Assembly (NCBI GenBank): GCA_030407005.1
Contig: JAUDYN010000003.1
Coordinates: forward strand, 3,782,001-3,846,000
Length of the DNA stretch: 64,000 bases
From: Desarmillaria ectypa
Taxonomy: Eukaryota > Basidiomycota > Agaricomycetes > Agaricales > Physalacriaceae
Reading direction: 5' to 3'
In this document: positions 1 to 10,495 of the stretch, one piece after another
How positions within the stretch are numbered: position 1 is the first letter of the stretch
Layout of the letters: every line of letters starts with the position of its first letter
Position numbers and translations under genes: made by a program
Notes under the pieces: generated by a model
Told to the model about the DNA's origin: nothing
The model's database searches: none
The model's input: the letters and a program-made list of their open reading frames with translations, nothing else

Positions 1-73
1 ATTGTCGGAATCAAGGCTTGGTCTGCTTCATGGTTGTTCCTTACATTAATGAGATCTGATCTTGTATCTGTAG

Positions 74-611
74 GCATCATAGACAATGGGTTACATCCGA
101 ACTTCAGATGAGGCGGAGAAAAATGACCGTAGCAGAACGAGTTTTCACTTTGCTTGTCGAGTCCGGGATCATTTACTGTCTTTGTGGAGTATGCAACCAT
201 TCGAACGATTTTTATTACAGCAGATTCTTAGTTTCCCCAGATAACAGTTCTGATTGCCACTATGATTCGACTTCCCTTTGGCACTCTCGGCGACATCTAT
301 ACTCCGGTCAACGTCCAGTTCGCGGTCTGTATTCATTGATACTCGTTCTAGCTGGCTCGATTGACCATTCGAACCAGGGGATCTATCCAGCCATAGTCAT
401 TCTTTTCATCAGTCGCCAAGGTGAATTGAACGAGACTGCCATTTTCACGTTCGAGGACAAAAGCAATCCCCTGGAACACCCGCAGACTGTATCCGTGGAT
501 GCCATCGAGTTTGGCGATAATCCTCACCTCAACAGCTACTTCGGAGAAACAGAGACCTTTGCGGATGTTAGACATAGTGGGTCATCGGTATCAAGACTTT
601 CTCAGGCATAG
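74..611 (+). CDS. Multi-pass membrane protein, C-terminal part (5' end outside or left of window)
   Basis: The 3' end of a spliced gene. Exons fit 74-188, 241-324 and 378-611, all joined in phase 0, with introns GTATGC...CCCCAG and GTCTGT...ACCAG and an acceptor CTGTAG at 71-73. The spliced product reads ...MRRRKMTVAERVFTLLVES, then hydrophobic stretches (GIIYCLCG; ITVLIATMI; GIYPAIVILFIS) and a polar tail ending SVSRLSQA. This resembles the last membrane segments and cytoplasmic tail of lineage-specific integral membrane proteins common in Agaricomycetes. No substrate or partner can be inferred. The N-terminal part is not in the window, so the family is uncertain; the splice model is supported by continuous hydrophobic coding across both junctions. 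Confidence 0.6.
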
Positions 612-3021
612 CGTGCTGGACCACGCTATGTTCTGCTTTGCATTAGCACCTCGGTTGCGTGTACTATGCACAACGACCCAAGAATCGACGTACGACTTGT
701 ATAAACTGTAGGCCGTTCATGATGGCCCTACCGAACTTACGCTACTTCTAAGCATCTGTTGGCGATAATCGAGGAACCTTAAAACCCAAAGCTATAAGCA
801 ACGAAAGCCTACTTTTCTTCCTTCATCTTCGCTACTTTCTTTTCCCTTTTCCATCTAACACCTCCTTTCGTAATACCATATTGATCCAGAGCTCAGACCC
901 GACGGCATATAAATTTCGCCTTTCCCTTTCCCTTTTTGAAAATGTTTCTCATCGTGTCTCGGGACATACGTTGGATCATGCTTTCGACCGATGTACCACG
1001 TTTATAGAACACAAGACTGAATACCGGGTCATATTTTCCATATTTCTCCATCGAGGTCAAGGGACCAAAGTCTTTGATAGAAAGAGACGTCTATTCACCG
1101 CCAATTCATTCAGGAGCCCGGAGCAAGAGGAGATCGACGAATACAGTACGAAGGCTAGGATAGCAGAGTTTGGCCCTTTGTGGATAGGGCTATTGACGAG
1201 TCGGTTTGGGTTCGGAAGAGAAGTTGGCTTGGTGTACATGTTCAAAACGGAATAATTGTCGTGTCCTGCGATAGGGTCAAGTAGTCCTCCATTGGGTGTT
1301 AATAGTCCATGAGCGGGTCCATTTAGATGATATCGCTATCTTGACACGCCGTAAACATGTTTAATGGATGAAAATTGAAACGTGCAAGTGACTGGAGTCT
1401 ATTCCGGTACGCCATGCTTTCAATGCAGCTTTGCATCTCGAGGATCGAAGTGGTAAAGTATATAATATGTGAATATTTGTGTTTGACTCACGTCAATGCT
1501 GCGTTGTGAATCATATGAAGATTAGTTTTGTATTATTGTTCTTGCCATTGTACGGTCTTCAGTGCCATCTAATACATAGACCTGCATACATGAAAAACCA
1601 TAAGAATGACAGCACTGATGAAAATGGACGCTGCACGCACCGAAAGACCAAATTGACACGCATATTGTCACCCCGAGTGTTCTGGAACACTTGGATCTCC
1701 ATTCTGTGTCCTTCCTGCCCAGTGCGTTGGTCAAAATTTGTCGTTAGCTGCATCAATCCTCTTCAAGGACGACGAGATGCACTTCATAGTCATCGTGGCT
1801 TCGTCGATGGCCGCTGTTGGTGGAAGAGTTCCATTAGCAGTGCAACGACGATTACTTAATTGAGAGTTCTTACCGAGACGCTACCAAAAAATTGCTAAAA
1901 AGGTGCAGTGAATAGACCTGTGCCGACGCTTGCTCACTGTGGGGACCGGTCACAAGTCTATGCAATGAAATGAAAGGCTCGGCTTTATTTAGCCTTTCAT
2001 CATTGATCTCATCGATAAAATAACAAAATAAATAAGTAATTGAAATTGCCGACGCGTCTTCATCGATGACTAGTCGATGGAACTCTTCCACTAACCACGA
2101 TCATCGATGGCGTCGTCCAAAGCCAGCATAAATATTCTCACCGTTCTTGTGAGTCAGCGCCTCGTCTTCGTCATCGCCGGCTTAATATCCATCCTACAGT
2201 TGACGTAGAAGTCGTTGGTGGGAATTGAGCTAGTATCGCTATTGGGAGTACCAATTAACTGTATACAACCCTATGAGGATCAGTGGTACGCACGTAGTCT
2301 CTATTCGCCGCTACCATCGATCCAACAGTTTCCTTGGATGTAGATCGATGTGGACGGTGTACTCGGTGATTGAAGTAGGTGGTCGTGAAGTGTATCTGGC
2401 GCGCGCGATGTGACTGTATGCGTTTTGATATGGCTTGATTGGTGCGTAAATTCTCCATGTTCGTTGCCGCTGTCGTTCTGACCAAATACGAATACAGGTC
2501 TGCATAGAGACAATAATATTGTGGATTGTACGGTACAAGCACGATAATACAAGGCTATGATAATCTGCACCTGAACGTTGTCAATGCAAAGGAAAGGGGT
2601 GGAACAGGTATTACGTGACTCACCCCGCAATCCACAGACCGAGTCATACCTAACACCACAGCAAGCAATATAATCCTCCTTCACACATGTCCACCACCAC
2701 CTGGACCCCCGTACTGCGCATGCACTCTCGCTACGACCACTGTCAAATTACAGTTTCAAGAGTCAAGATACGACCGTGGGCGAGGCTTGATTGTGTTTGG
2801 ATTCCAAGATATGTGACGTGGCGACAGGTGGGTCAATGATATGTCTTCACCTGGTTCACGTTGCTGCTACATCGAACACCAAAGCAATATTCACTGTTTG
2901 CTAGAGCTCGTATAGGATGACATTGGAATTGGTCGAACGTGCGAAGAGTGGCATCCGAGTCCCGACGCCTTATCAGCCAAGACGAAACAGGCAAGGATTC
3001 CCACGACTCCGCTCTGACGCC
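612..3021. other. Intergenic stretch without a convincing gene
   Basis: No recognisable coding region. The longest plus-strand ORF (881-1255, 124 codons) has no motif I recognise and could be chance. A possible short hydrophobic start (MASSKASINILTVL) lies at 2107 but stops after 34 codons. A pyrimidine-rich stretch around 810-870 could be promoter DNA. CpG density is normal, unlike the transposon blocks. Confidence 0.4.
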
Positions 3022-4080
3022 ATGAAGTACATTGACCAGCCAGCGCTCTCTCGTCTCGCCCAGTCTCTCACCCACGAAGGCACAGAATGCTCCGTGCATA
3101 CTCGAATAGAGGTGTACAGCTGCAAGAACGTCAAGCGAGACAAGAAGCTCTTCCGGTCACTCGAGAATGCCTACAAAGACGAGGCAGCCCATTCACCGCC
3201 AGTTCCCTCCTGGCTCTCTCTTGACGAGCCGGAGATGACACCTTTCGGGCCCATCGACAAGCATGCGTCGCGGAAGACACTTTATCTTCTCATTGCCACC
3301 CTCAACATTGCCTTTCCCGACTATGAATTCTCGGATGTGCGACCGGGACATTTCAACAAAGAAGAGAGTGGAGCAGCGGTACTTAACGCCCTCAGCACGA
3401 CACTGGTAGCACCGCACAGGGCCGGTGTTAGTGCACCGCGCACGTACTCGTCCTACCCGCCCACGTCGTCCGACTTCTTCCCCGAGCCCAAACCCACGTC
3501 CTCCTCTCCCGTCAACAGCCTCCTCCAAAGCCCCTATGCACCGCCCGCGATAGAGTCTGGCACCCACCCGTTCATCTACCGCCTCCTTGACGACGTGATA
3601 GGCCTCTCCGAGTGCGAGGTCTTCTCGTACGTCCCGGAGATAGAGGCTGATCCCCACGCCAGCGACTTGAGCGACAACGACGAGTATCCTGCCAGTGATG
3701 AAGAAGAGTCCACAGACGAGGAAGAGTTGTTCGAGTTTGACGACTACAATGTTGACGAGGCCAAGTCGGCGCCTATACCTATGACGCCACGCAGTCGGTC
3801 GGATGATAGTTTCGAGTCTGGCTTGAACTACCCCATGCGGAGGCGCCGTGGGGCACTGTTGTGGTCCTCTCATTGGTTCTTTCTGAATCGCAAGCAGAAG
3901 CGTATATTGTTTATCTCGGTGTGGGCAAGGACGAGGAGTACGGGAAATTCGTGGACGGCTGGGGAGAAGACTGGCTACGGGTGGTCGAGTTCGGTGGATA
4001 CCGGTTCGGAGAGATTTTTGGGCTGGGAAGGGGCTTCGGGTGCAGGTGCTCGTGCTCTGGGTTTGACGACGTCGTTGTGA
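3022..4080 (+). CDS. maf1: Maf1, repressor of RNA polymerase III
   Basis: Encodes the conserved global repressor of RNA polymerase III, which binds Pol III/TFIIIB when TOR/PKA signalling is low. The chosen start gives MKYIDQPALSRLAQSLTHEG, matching the usual Maf1 N-terminus; the frame stays open 35 codons upstream to 2917, but that part is not Maf1-like. Box A covers about residues 1-40 (RIEVYSCK). Box B is near residues 82-110 (SRKTLYLLIATLN, then FPDYEFSDV). A long Ser/Pro linker and a very acidic segment (DEEESTDEEELFEFDD) follow, then box C near residue 278 (LWSSHWFFLNRKQKRILFISV). The product is 352 aa, longer than human Maf1 because of the linker. The coding region is unspliced. Linker serines are candidate PKA/TOR phosphosites by analogy only. 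Confidence 0.93.
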   Translation: MKYIDQPALSRLAQSLTHEGTECSVHTRIEVYSCKNVKRDKKLFRSLENAYKDEAAHSPPVPSWLSLDEPEMTPFGPIDKHASRKTLYLLIATLNIAFPDYEFSDVRPGHFNKEESGAAVLNALSTTLVAPHRAGVSAPRTYSSYPPTSSDFFPEPKPTSSSPVNSLLQSPYAPPAIESGTHPFIYRLLDDVIGLSECEVFSYVPEIEADPHASDLSDNDEYPASDEEESTDEEELFEFDDYNVDEAKSAPIPMTPRSRSDDSFESGLNYPMRRRRGALLWSSHWFFLNRKQKRILFISVWARTRSTGNSWTAGEKTGYGWSSSVDTGSERFLGWEGASGAGARALGLTTSL

Positions 4081-4517
4081 GTTTTCTCTGTTGTATATGT
4101 ATGTGTACGTCTATGGGTTCATGAACATTCTACTGTACATTATCTATGTTCTTACTGCGTAGTGTACTTGTATATTGCTACGAACCTTACCATCCAGAAG
4201 GCTGAATAGATCAGACTCTGTATATTGATTTTCTAGAGACTGGGGGCGTGCTTTCACAAGCGTCGTCAGAATTTGCAATAGAAGTTGGGAATTGTGCAAT
4301 TTCTTCTTGATTCTCACCATCACCAGCGCCAATACGCCCTTTTACCTTCATCAAGTGTTCGACAAACTGCCTGCCTCTGTCGCTGTTTGTCAATTCGGCC
4401 GGGCGATAGGAGATTTCCGAGACGATCCAGATCAAATGACGTCCATGAAGAATCTTATCATTAGAGCGAACCAAGCTCTGTTTTCTACCATCATCCACCC
4501 TACTGCTCCGACCGACA

Positions 4518-5856
4518 ATGGCTATTGAATTCGTTCCACTCCCGCTGCCAGCCTCTGCTGATCCCTCCAAGTTCACCACCTTTGGGCGTCAAGTGAAAGG
4601 AGTAGATCCGGGGAACTTTACCTCAGAGCAGTTTCACGAGATCCGGGATGCTCTGTACAAGGTGCGCTGCCTGATTTCGTGCATATACCGAACGCTCATA
4701 ATCATTAGCATGATGCACTGCTATTCCGCAACGTCGACCTGTCGCCAGAGCAGCAGTATGCGTTGACCAAGGTGTGCTTATCTACATGTGCCACGGGGAA
4801 GACCTAACCATCGTTCCAGGCCTTTGATCCTGAGTCCGAGAACTACGGCCATGGAAATAACAAGACGGAGGGCACGAAGAAATCTATCTTGCATCCTGAT
4901 CTAAAGACTATCCCTCGTGTACCCCAGGTGCAGCTCATCGGCAACGGGACCGTTTACGATCACGAAGGTCTCACTGAAGCGAAGCTCAAACATCCGTCTC
5001 ATACCACATTCCACAAGACTCGCGTATCACCTGAGGATGAGGGCAAGGGAGCGACCCGATTCTATCGCTGGCACATCGACGCTGCTTTGTACGAGTTATC
5101 CCCGCCTAGGGTGACGACTCTGTATGGCATTAACGTACCGACTGGTCCTCGGCAGGTCTGTCGATATGATGATGGGACGGGTGATGAGCTCCCTGTGCCT
5201 CTGGGAACGACGGCGTTTGTTTCTGGGAAAACCATGTTCGATATCCTTCCCCCGGAACTTAAGAGTCTGGCCGTGCGTTCGAAAGTCAAGTATGCACCTC
5301 ATCCGTATGTGTGGATGGCACCTGCGCATGCGATGCCGACTGGGCTGGGTATCGAGTCAGAGGGACTGGAGCTGCCGCTGAGCGAGCTTCCGCCCTGGGA
5401 AGAAGCCAAGCTGAAGATCCTCCCAGTCGTTTGGAAGAATCCTGTGACGGGGGGGTTGCACTTACAAGTTCATCCTTGTGGTGCGGCGGAATTACTCGTT
5501 GATCCCGTTCCAGAGGGAAAGAGCAGGGAAGGCGCGTTGTATCCTGATGGTGCGCGCCTTACGGACTTGAAGGAGGTGAGAGGGTTGTTGTACAAGATGC
5601 AGCGTCCGGCTATTGCGCCAAAGGCGGGCAATTTTTTTTTTCCAGGCATAGGGAAAGTTGCTGATTCTATCACTAGCTTGTGTACCCGCACGACTGGAAA
5701 GAGAAGGATCTGGTTTTGTTCCATAATCGTGGGGTCTTGCATAGCGTTGTCGGTGCTTTCACTCCGGATCAGGTCAGGGCATTCCACCAGTGTAACCTCG
5801 CTGCGTCGGACGATCCTATTGGGCCTACTGCTGAAGATGTGAAGAAGTGGGCTTGA
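4518..5856 (+). CDS. xanA: Alpha-ketoglutarate-dependent xanthine dioxygenase (TauD/TfdA family)
   Basis: A Fe(II)/2-oxoglutarate dioxygenase that in fungi hydroxylates xanthine to uric acid, an alternative to xanthine dehydrogenase in purine use. Exons: 4518-4661, 4709-4771, 4820-5623 and 5677-5856. Introns are 47, 48 and 53 bp. The last is GC-AG (AAAG|GCGGGC ... CTGAT ... CACTAG) and joins ...AIAPK to LVYPHDW in phase 0; without it the frame runs into unrelated sequence. Metal ligands are visible: the HxD motif in FYRWHIDAALYE and the distal His in LFHNRGVLHSV. The substrate-proximal region YGINVPTGPRQ and the C-terminal PIGPTAEDVKKW match the XanA subfamily. The product is about 396 aa, a full-length size. 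Stop is TGA at 5854-5856. It lies in the same orientation as maf1, with no functional link evident. Confidence 0.92.
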
Positions 5857-7937
5857 AGAGCGTCTAGTGTAAGATTGTATTTTTTTGATGAATTAGCAGG
5901 CCTTTTTTTCACCGTTTCCGGTACTAAGATTATTGTCAAAGAGATGTCCAATCTTCAGTGTGCTGCTTAAGGGCTATTTTTCTCCGTCGTCTGACGTATA
6001 AGTGCAGCTTGGAATGCGGATGGTGCTGAGTATGGCATTTTCTCTGCAGGTTTGGTTTCTATCAACGCTCAGCTAGGTAAGATTTCATTTGTCCTGTAAA
6101 CGGCTGGTATATGCAATGATATCGTCCCTAGTTCGCTCTCGTAAGTCCCCGACAGGAGGTATCGTCTTTCTTTCGCTGACGTTCAAGTTCTCGAAAAGGG
6201 CATTCCACGGTCGCAACCTAACTCTGGTGCGCAGGGCCTGAAACCCGAATATCACCCCGCTATTCCACCAGTGGCTGCCCTGTTCTGTTCAAAGTTCTTG
6301 GAAAGTACGGATTAGCATCTTCCTGATGTGGATGCTTGATTAGAGAGGTGCCCAACGAACAGGAAGAAACTGAAGACGACAACAATGACAACCAAGATGA
6401 CCATCAGTCATAATGCATAATCGCTCGAGATCATCAACGGATTCTGTATGTTTCTTTTGAAACTAGTATAGTTACCCATGTTGATTTAATTTACCGGATG
6501 GACTTAGACTGTTCTTGAAACGAACACATCGCGTGAATATCTCGTCAGTGGTTATTTGTTATGATTGGAACATTCCCTCTTACCGCTCATCTTAGAAGAT
6601 ACCTCGGGTTCCAACATTTGGTCAAGGAATGCCGTTGCATATGACATCTTCAAAGACCCAAGTCATCTCGTTGACCGATCTGGCTGGATGGCGGTTCAAC
6701 CTCCAGCAAGATGACTTTTTCGGACCGTGTTGCGATTACTTTTGAACCCCGGCCAACGGAGTGGGATGCGTTCAAGACTCGTATGGAGGGCAATTTTCCG
6801 GGGCTGAAAGAGCTTGGCTGTGAAGTAGCCTTGAATGCTATGGAATATAGGCAACGCTTTTTGAGTCTTGATGTGTGTAAGATGGACAAATCGACAGCGT
6901 AAGTTTTGTGTCTCTTTCGACTATTAGTCGGCTTTGACCTAATTTGCAGTTTTCTACATTATGCTCAACAACCATAAATACTTTTTCGTTCTCTTTTTCT
7001 CCTACTTACCGCTACCAACATCGGTCACTGATTGTCGACCGCCTCGAAATGCATGGACTCCGTAGAAGCGCAAAAGCTTTTTGAATCCTTTGTTAGCTTA
7101 CACCCATGTCTATATATTCAGACGCTTACATCTAAGTACTGAACGACTTGTCGTCATACGGATTGTCGAGTCTAGTTGACGAATCAATGCACGGGTACAC
7201 ATGAGGTGTGTTCCATACTAATACCTGCATGACGGTAGGCCATAGGAATGTCGAGCTTCAGTTCGAGTAGTGGCTTGGCCCAAGCCAGGGAGCCAGACCA
7301 AGCCGAGCCCTGAAAGGCCGGACTCTAACCAAAGTTTGGCTCAGGCTTTGAATTCTGAAAACCCTCTGCCAAAATTAAGGGTTCAGGCCCTAACCACGGT
7401 GGGGCGCGCCCATAAATCATGGCTTGCGCTTCGGATTTCGAGAGCCAGGCCCAAGCCTCAAAAGCCAGGCTATGCTAGGCTCTGTACACCACTGAGTTCG
7501 AGCTTTTGTCTCCAATCGGATGTACCAATGCACAGTGAAATGCTAAAGATCTTTTCCGACAGTTTGGTCAGCAATTTTTATATGACTCTCGGTCATGGGC
7601 AAGTCGTCTCTGCACTCTCAGGATATTCTTCAGCTGTGTAGAAGTCATAACACCTCTACATGTAGGTCAGGACTCACCAGACGCACCCTAATTCTCGACA
7701 TGACTCATTCTGATCCCCTAGGTGGTCGCTGAAATGTTAAGCTCTTGATGATGGGAATAAAAGTCATGCCAGCAGGTGAAGTTGAACTGAGTGGGCGATA
7801 GCAGTGCACTAACATCAAAGCTCCGACGATACTGCTGCAATACAGCATGTCTGTAGGCTCTTCGAGCCCGAGGATACTTGTATTTAAGCAGACATTAGTT
7901 GAGTATTCCAGCATCGTTCTTTGACCCATTCATTAGT
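5857..7937. other. Intergenic stretch with a short unassigned ORF
   Basis: No gene I can identify. A 63-codon plus-strand ORF at 6711-6902 (MTFSDRVAITFEPRPTEWD) has ordinary coding-like composition and is followed by GTAAGT-like sequence at 6900, so it might be an exon of an unrecognised gene or a relic. A low-complexity segment lies at about 7263-7480. The rest shows nothing I can support. Confidence 0.35.
7263..7480. repeat. Degenerate low-complexity repeat rich in CCAAGCC/AGGC units
   Basis: The stretch has many imperfect copies of short words such as CCAAGCC, GAGCC and CAGGC, giving an open frame of biased composition (GSQTKPSPERP-like). The word spacing is irregular, so it is not a clean tandem array. 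It is most likely a simple-sequence relic. Confidence 0.35.
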
Positions 7938-8328
7938 ATGGCATTCAAGAAAGCTCTTGCCTTACTTCCTCTCTATCTTATGTTCTGTGCTGCTGTGCCT
8001 GGTCCCAAGGTCACGGAGACTGTCGCTCGAGACACCGCAGCGAAATGCAATCCTCCTGGTTATATCTATTGTTGCAGCAAACTTGAATGGGTATGTCCCA
8101 TAAACGTTTTGCCTCAGTCGTGAAATTCACTGTGTCATGATCTTATATATAGGTATATTCCAGTTACGTGGGGGCCAACTGTGAACCCTTCATCAATTGT
8201 GCCCATCCAGTTTGTTGCACTGGACATTATGATTATGTATGTTTCTTTTTATGTATTTCCCTCGTACATGCTTAACTCGGTGATATTTGCAGGCTGATAG
8301 CATGGTCGGTGGCTGTCAATTGTTGTGA
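7938..8328 (+). CDS. Small secreted eight-cysteine protein with hydrophobin-like pattern
   Basis: Three exons (7938-8090, 8153-8236, 8293-8328) encode 90 aa. Residues 1 to about 19 form a signal peptide (MAFKKALALLPLYLMFCAAV). The mature part has eight Cys in the order C-CC-C-C-CC-C, the hydrophobin arrangement: KC-x7-CC-x14-C-x5-C-x4-CC, then a final Cys four residues from the C-terminus (GGCQLL). The spacing between Cys4 and Cys5 (5 residues) is much shorter than in class I (about 8-23) or class II (16) hydrophobins, and the chain is short. Both introns are GT-AG (62 and 56 bp) and fall on codon boundaries. It could be a reduced hydrophobin or an unrelated secreted cysteine-rich protein with convergent spacing. 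The ATG at 7938 is preferred over an in-frame ATG at 7899 because it places the signal peptide at the N-terminus. Confidence 0.65.
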
Positions 8329-8413
8329 AATGGAAATGACGTGACAGAACATCATGCATGCATGCCAGGAGGTTAATTACTGTGCTTAATGTTAAAGTCA
8401 CATCATGTTCGAT

Positions 8414-8620
8414 GACCGAATGTCAAGCTGTTCCAAGTCAGGCCCCCATTCATGAAGTTAGAAATATTTGCGAGCGAGGGGCACAATAAGCAGAACCAAG
8501 TAGCAGTGAAGTTGCATCGTTGGTGATGAGAGCGACGTGCAAGTTCGATTTCACATTTCAACCAGCGCGGCTAACGTGGACGACCCTCGGGTTCGATCTT
8601 CCGTTCGCGTTCTAGCTGCG
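8414..8620 (+). repeat. Dispersed non-coding repeat, copy 1
   Basis: Near-identical to 30097-30330 in the same orientation. Shared blocks include GACCGAATGTCAAGCTGTTC, ATATTTGCGAGCGAGGGGCA, CGTTGGTGATGAGAGCGA and TTTCAACCAGCGCG. This copy lacks about 40 bp near its start and has about 14 bp extra in the middle relative to the other. CpGs are intact. No coding potential is seen and the type is unknown (MITE or solo LTR fragment). Confidence 0.75.
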
Positions 8621-8729
8621 GTTAACATATACTACCCAAATCGACCCACTTTCTATGCTCTTAATCCAAACGTCGTTTCTGCAGAATCTCTCAGCTAATT
8701 TATTTTTCCCTTATGAAATTATTTGTCGC

Positions 8730-9027
8730 TGTTGAAGACGCGCTCAGCCGCATACGGCAATCCGGCAATCGGAGCAACGTTGAAGCGCGCGAACCTTCGC
8801 GCACCTTCTCCTTGACTCGATCGTCTGTCTGCTCACTTAGCAATGAGTCAGACATGGATACTAATAGATCATAGTATATTCTAGAAGTACTCACCTTATA
8901 GTATATATACCAGGCAGACCAGCCCACCAACAATATAGATCAATATTCTCACCCACCTCTCTTACATGGTCAAGTCTCATAGTTTAGCACTACACTCATA
9001 ACCTCTATTACACACTCTTTTACAACA
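8730..9027 (+). repeat. Copia-1 5' LTR
   Basis: Begins TGTTGAAGACGCGCTC and ends TTTTACAACA. The first half keeps many CpGs that are TG or CA in the 3' LTR; the second half is nearly identical to the 3' LTR. It sits at the edge of the genic block. Confidence 0.93.
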
Positions 9028-9041
9028 GGTTATGGGCCCTG
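9028..9041 (+). promoter_or_regulatory. Copia-1 primer-binding site (initiator tRNA-Met, anticodon half)
   Basis: Directly after the 5' LTR the sequence is GGTTATGGGCCCTG. The first 12 nt match the site that in Drosophila copia pairs with the anticodon-stem half of cleaved initiator tRNA-Met. The assignment rests on this remembered motif. Confidence 0.65.
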
Positions 9042-9112
9042 GCCCTAACTAAACTACAGAAGACTCACCATAATTAATTACTTCACTAAATTACAATCCA
9101 CCCTCATATATC

Positions 9113-10034
9113 ATGTCTGAAACCACACCATCATCATTATTCCACATTGAGCTACTCCAGGAGCACAACTGGGTTATGTGGAAGCATTGCGTCACTGCGA
9201 TCCTGCGAGAACAAGCCCTGTTGAAGTATGCCAATGGAACATTGAATAAGCCAGTTCTGACAGACCCAAATTTGCCAACTAAGGAAGAAATGAAAGAAAT
9301 CACAAAGTGGGAAGAGGGAGATGGATGAGTGCAGACTCAAATCGAGCTCACATTAAGCGACTCACAGATGATACACATTGTGGGGGCAAAAACATCGGCC
9401 AAAATGTGGACACAGCTTAAATTAGTAAAGAAAGCTAGAGGAAAATTGGGAATACTTGCACACTGATGCTATCTTTACTGCACTGTGGCTGATGAGTCCA
9501 CAGACATTGTTGAGCACACCACAGAGATGCGCTGAATCCAGGAAGAGCTTGGCATGTTGGGGAGTATTGTCACTGATGAAGACTTTCTGATGCTGCTCAT
9601 ATCATCACTACCAGAATCCTGAGACCAGTTTACATCAGCATACCTAGGATCCACTGGAAATAACCCAACAGTCATGTTGCATGAGTTCATTGCCATCATT
9701 CTTGAAGAGAACTGTTGATGGATTGAAAAATCTGGTGGAAGCAAAGCTGCCATGTATGGGCACAATAATGGAAAGACAGGCAGTGGAAGCAGCAGAGGGA
9801 ACTCCACATTGGGGAAGGTCTCTGATGATGTCAAGTGTTGGAACTGCCACAAGTGAGGCCACACATCAGTGCAGTGTTGGTCCAAGGGTGGTGGCCAAGA
9901 AGGGAAAGGTCCAGGCAGGAAGCAGGAAAAGAAGAAGAGAGAAAGATCTAATCAGGCAAAATATTCAGGAAACATGAAGGATGATGTTGTCAAAGCCACC
10001 TACAATGTAGAGTCTAAGCCCCAATTTGACTCAC
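9113..10034 (+). pseudogene. Copia-1 gag (decayed, interrupted)
   Basis: Starts MSETTPSSLFHIELLQEHNW, a usual Copia gag opening, and is readable in one frame with stops at 9326, around 9466, 9530, 9620 and 9717. The CCHC zinc knuckle near 9837 reads CWNCHK-stop-GHTSVQC, where TGA replaces the expected TGG. A basic tail (KGPGRKQEKKKRERS) follows. Gypsy-1 cuts the frame at 10035-10039. It would have packaged element RNA. Confidence 0.8.
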
Positions 10035-10039
10035 ATTTC

Positions 10040-10463
10040 TGTTAGGTGCTGACTTGGACATGTGACTTGGGGCAGTCAGCTGATCCCTCTGGGCCGTTAC
10101 GCGTTCGAACGATCACCCAAATGAGAGATAGAAGCCAAGGAGCCTTTGGTCTTGTGTAGACAAGAAGTATATGGTTGTAATTTAAACAAGAGATAGAGTA
10201 CAACTGACTAGTTTACTCTGTTTATATAGTATTTCTACGGTGTTTATAATTAGGTGAAATGCTATGGTCCATGCACAAATGGTGTCGAAGTTGGACGATC
10301 CAGGAGAATCATATAACCAATAGAAAGTGTCCGGGGTGACAGACGGTGAGAACGAGGGTGGTAGCCGGCGAATAGCTGGATACGAGTCGGTTTCTGGACT
10401 AGATTAGATGGATGAGTCATGGATATGACTTGGATAAGATAAGATAACGGAAAAATCGTAACA
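10040..10463 (-). repeat. Gypsy-1 3' LTR (left copy)
   Basis: On the plus strand it reads TGTTAGGTGCTGAC...AAAAATCGTAACA. Differences from the right copy are mostly CpG transitions, for example CCGTTACG/CCATTACG, TACGGT/TATGGT and GGACGATC/GGATGATC. Confidence 0.96.
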
Positions 10464-10495
10464 TTACCCCCTTGTTAAAGCAGTCGTCCCGACTG

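Noticed and set aside
3193..3873. Large minus-strand ORF opposite maf1
   Set aside because: Antisense shadow of a clearly identified gene; no motif and GC-driven.
4211..4579. Minus-strand ORF upstream of xanA
   Set aside because: Overlaps the xanA start on the other strand and has no recognisable domain.
8725..8729. A perfect target duplication for Copia-1
   Set aside because: GTCGC and GTCAT match in only three of five bases. I report it as a decayed candidate, not as proof.
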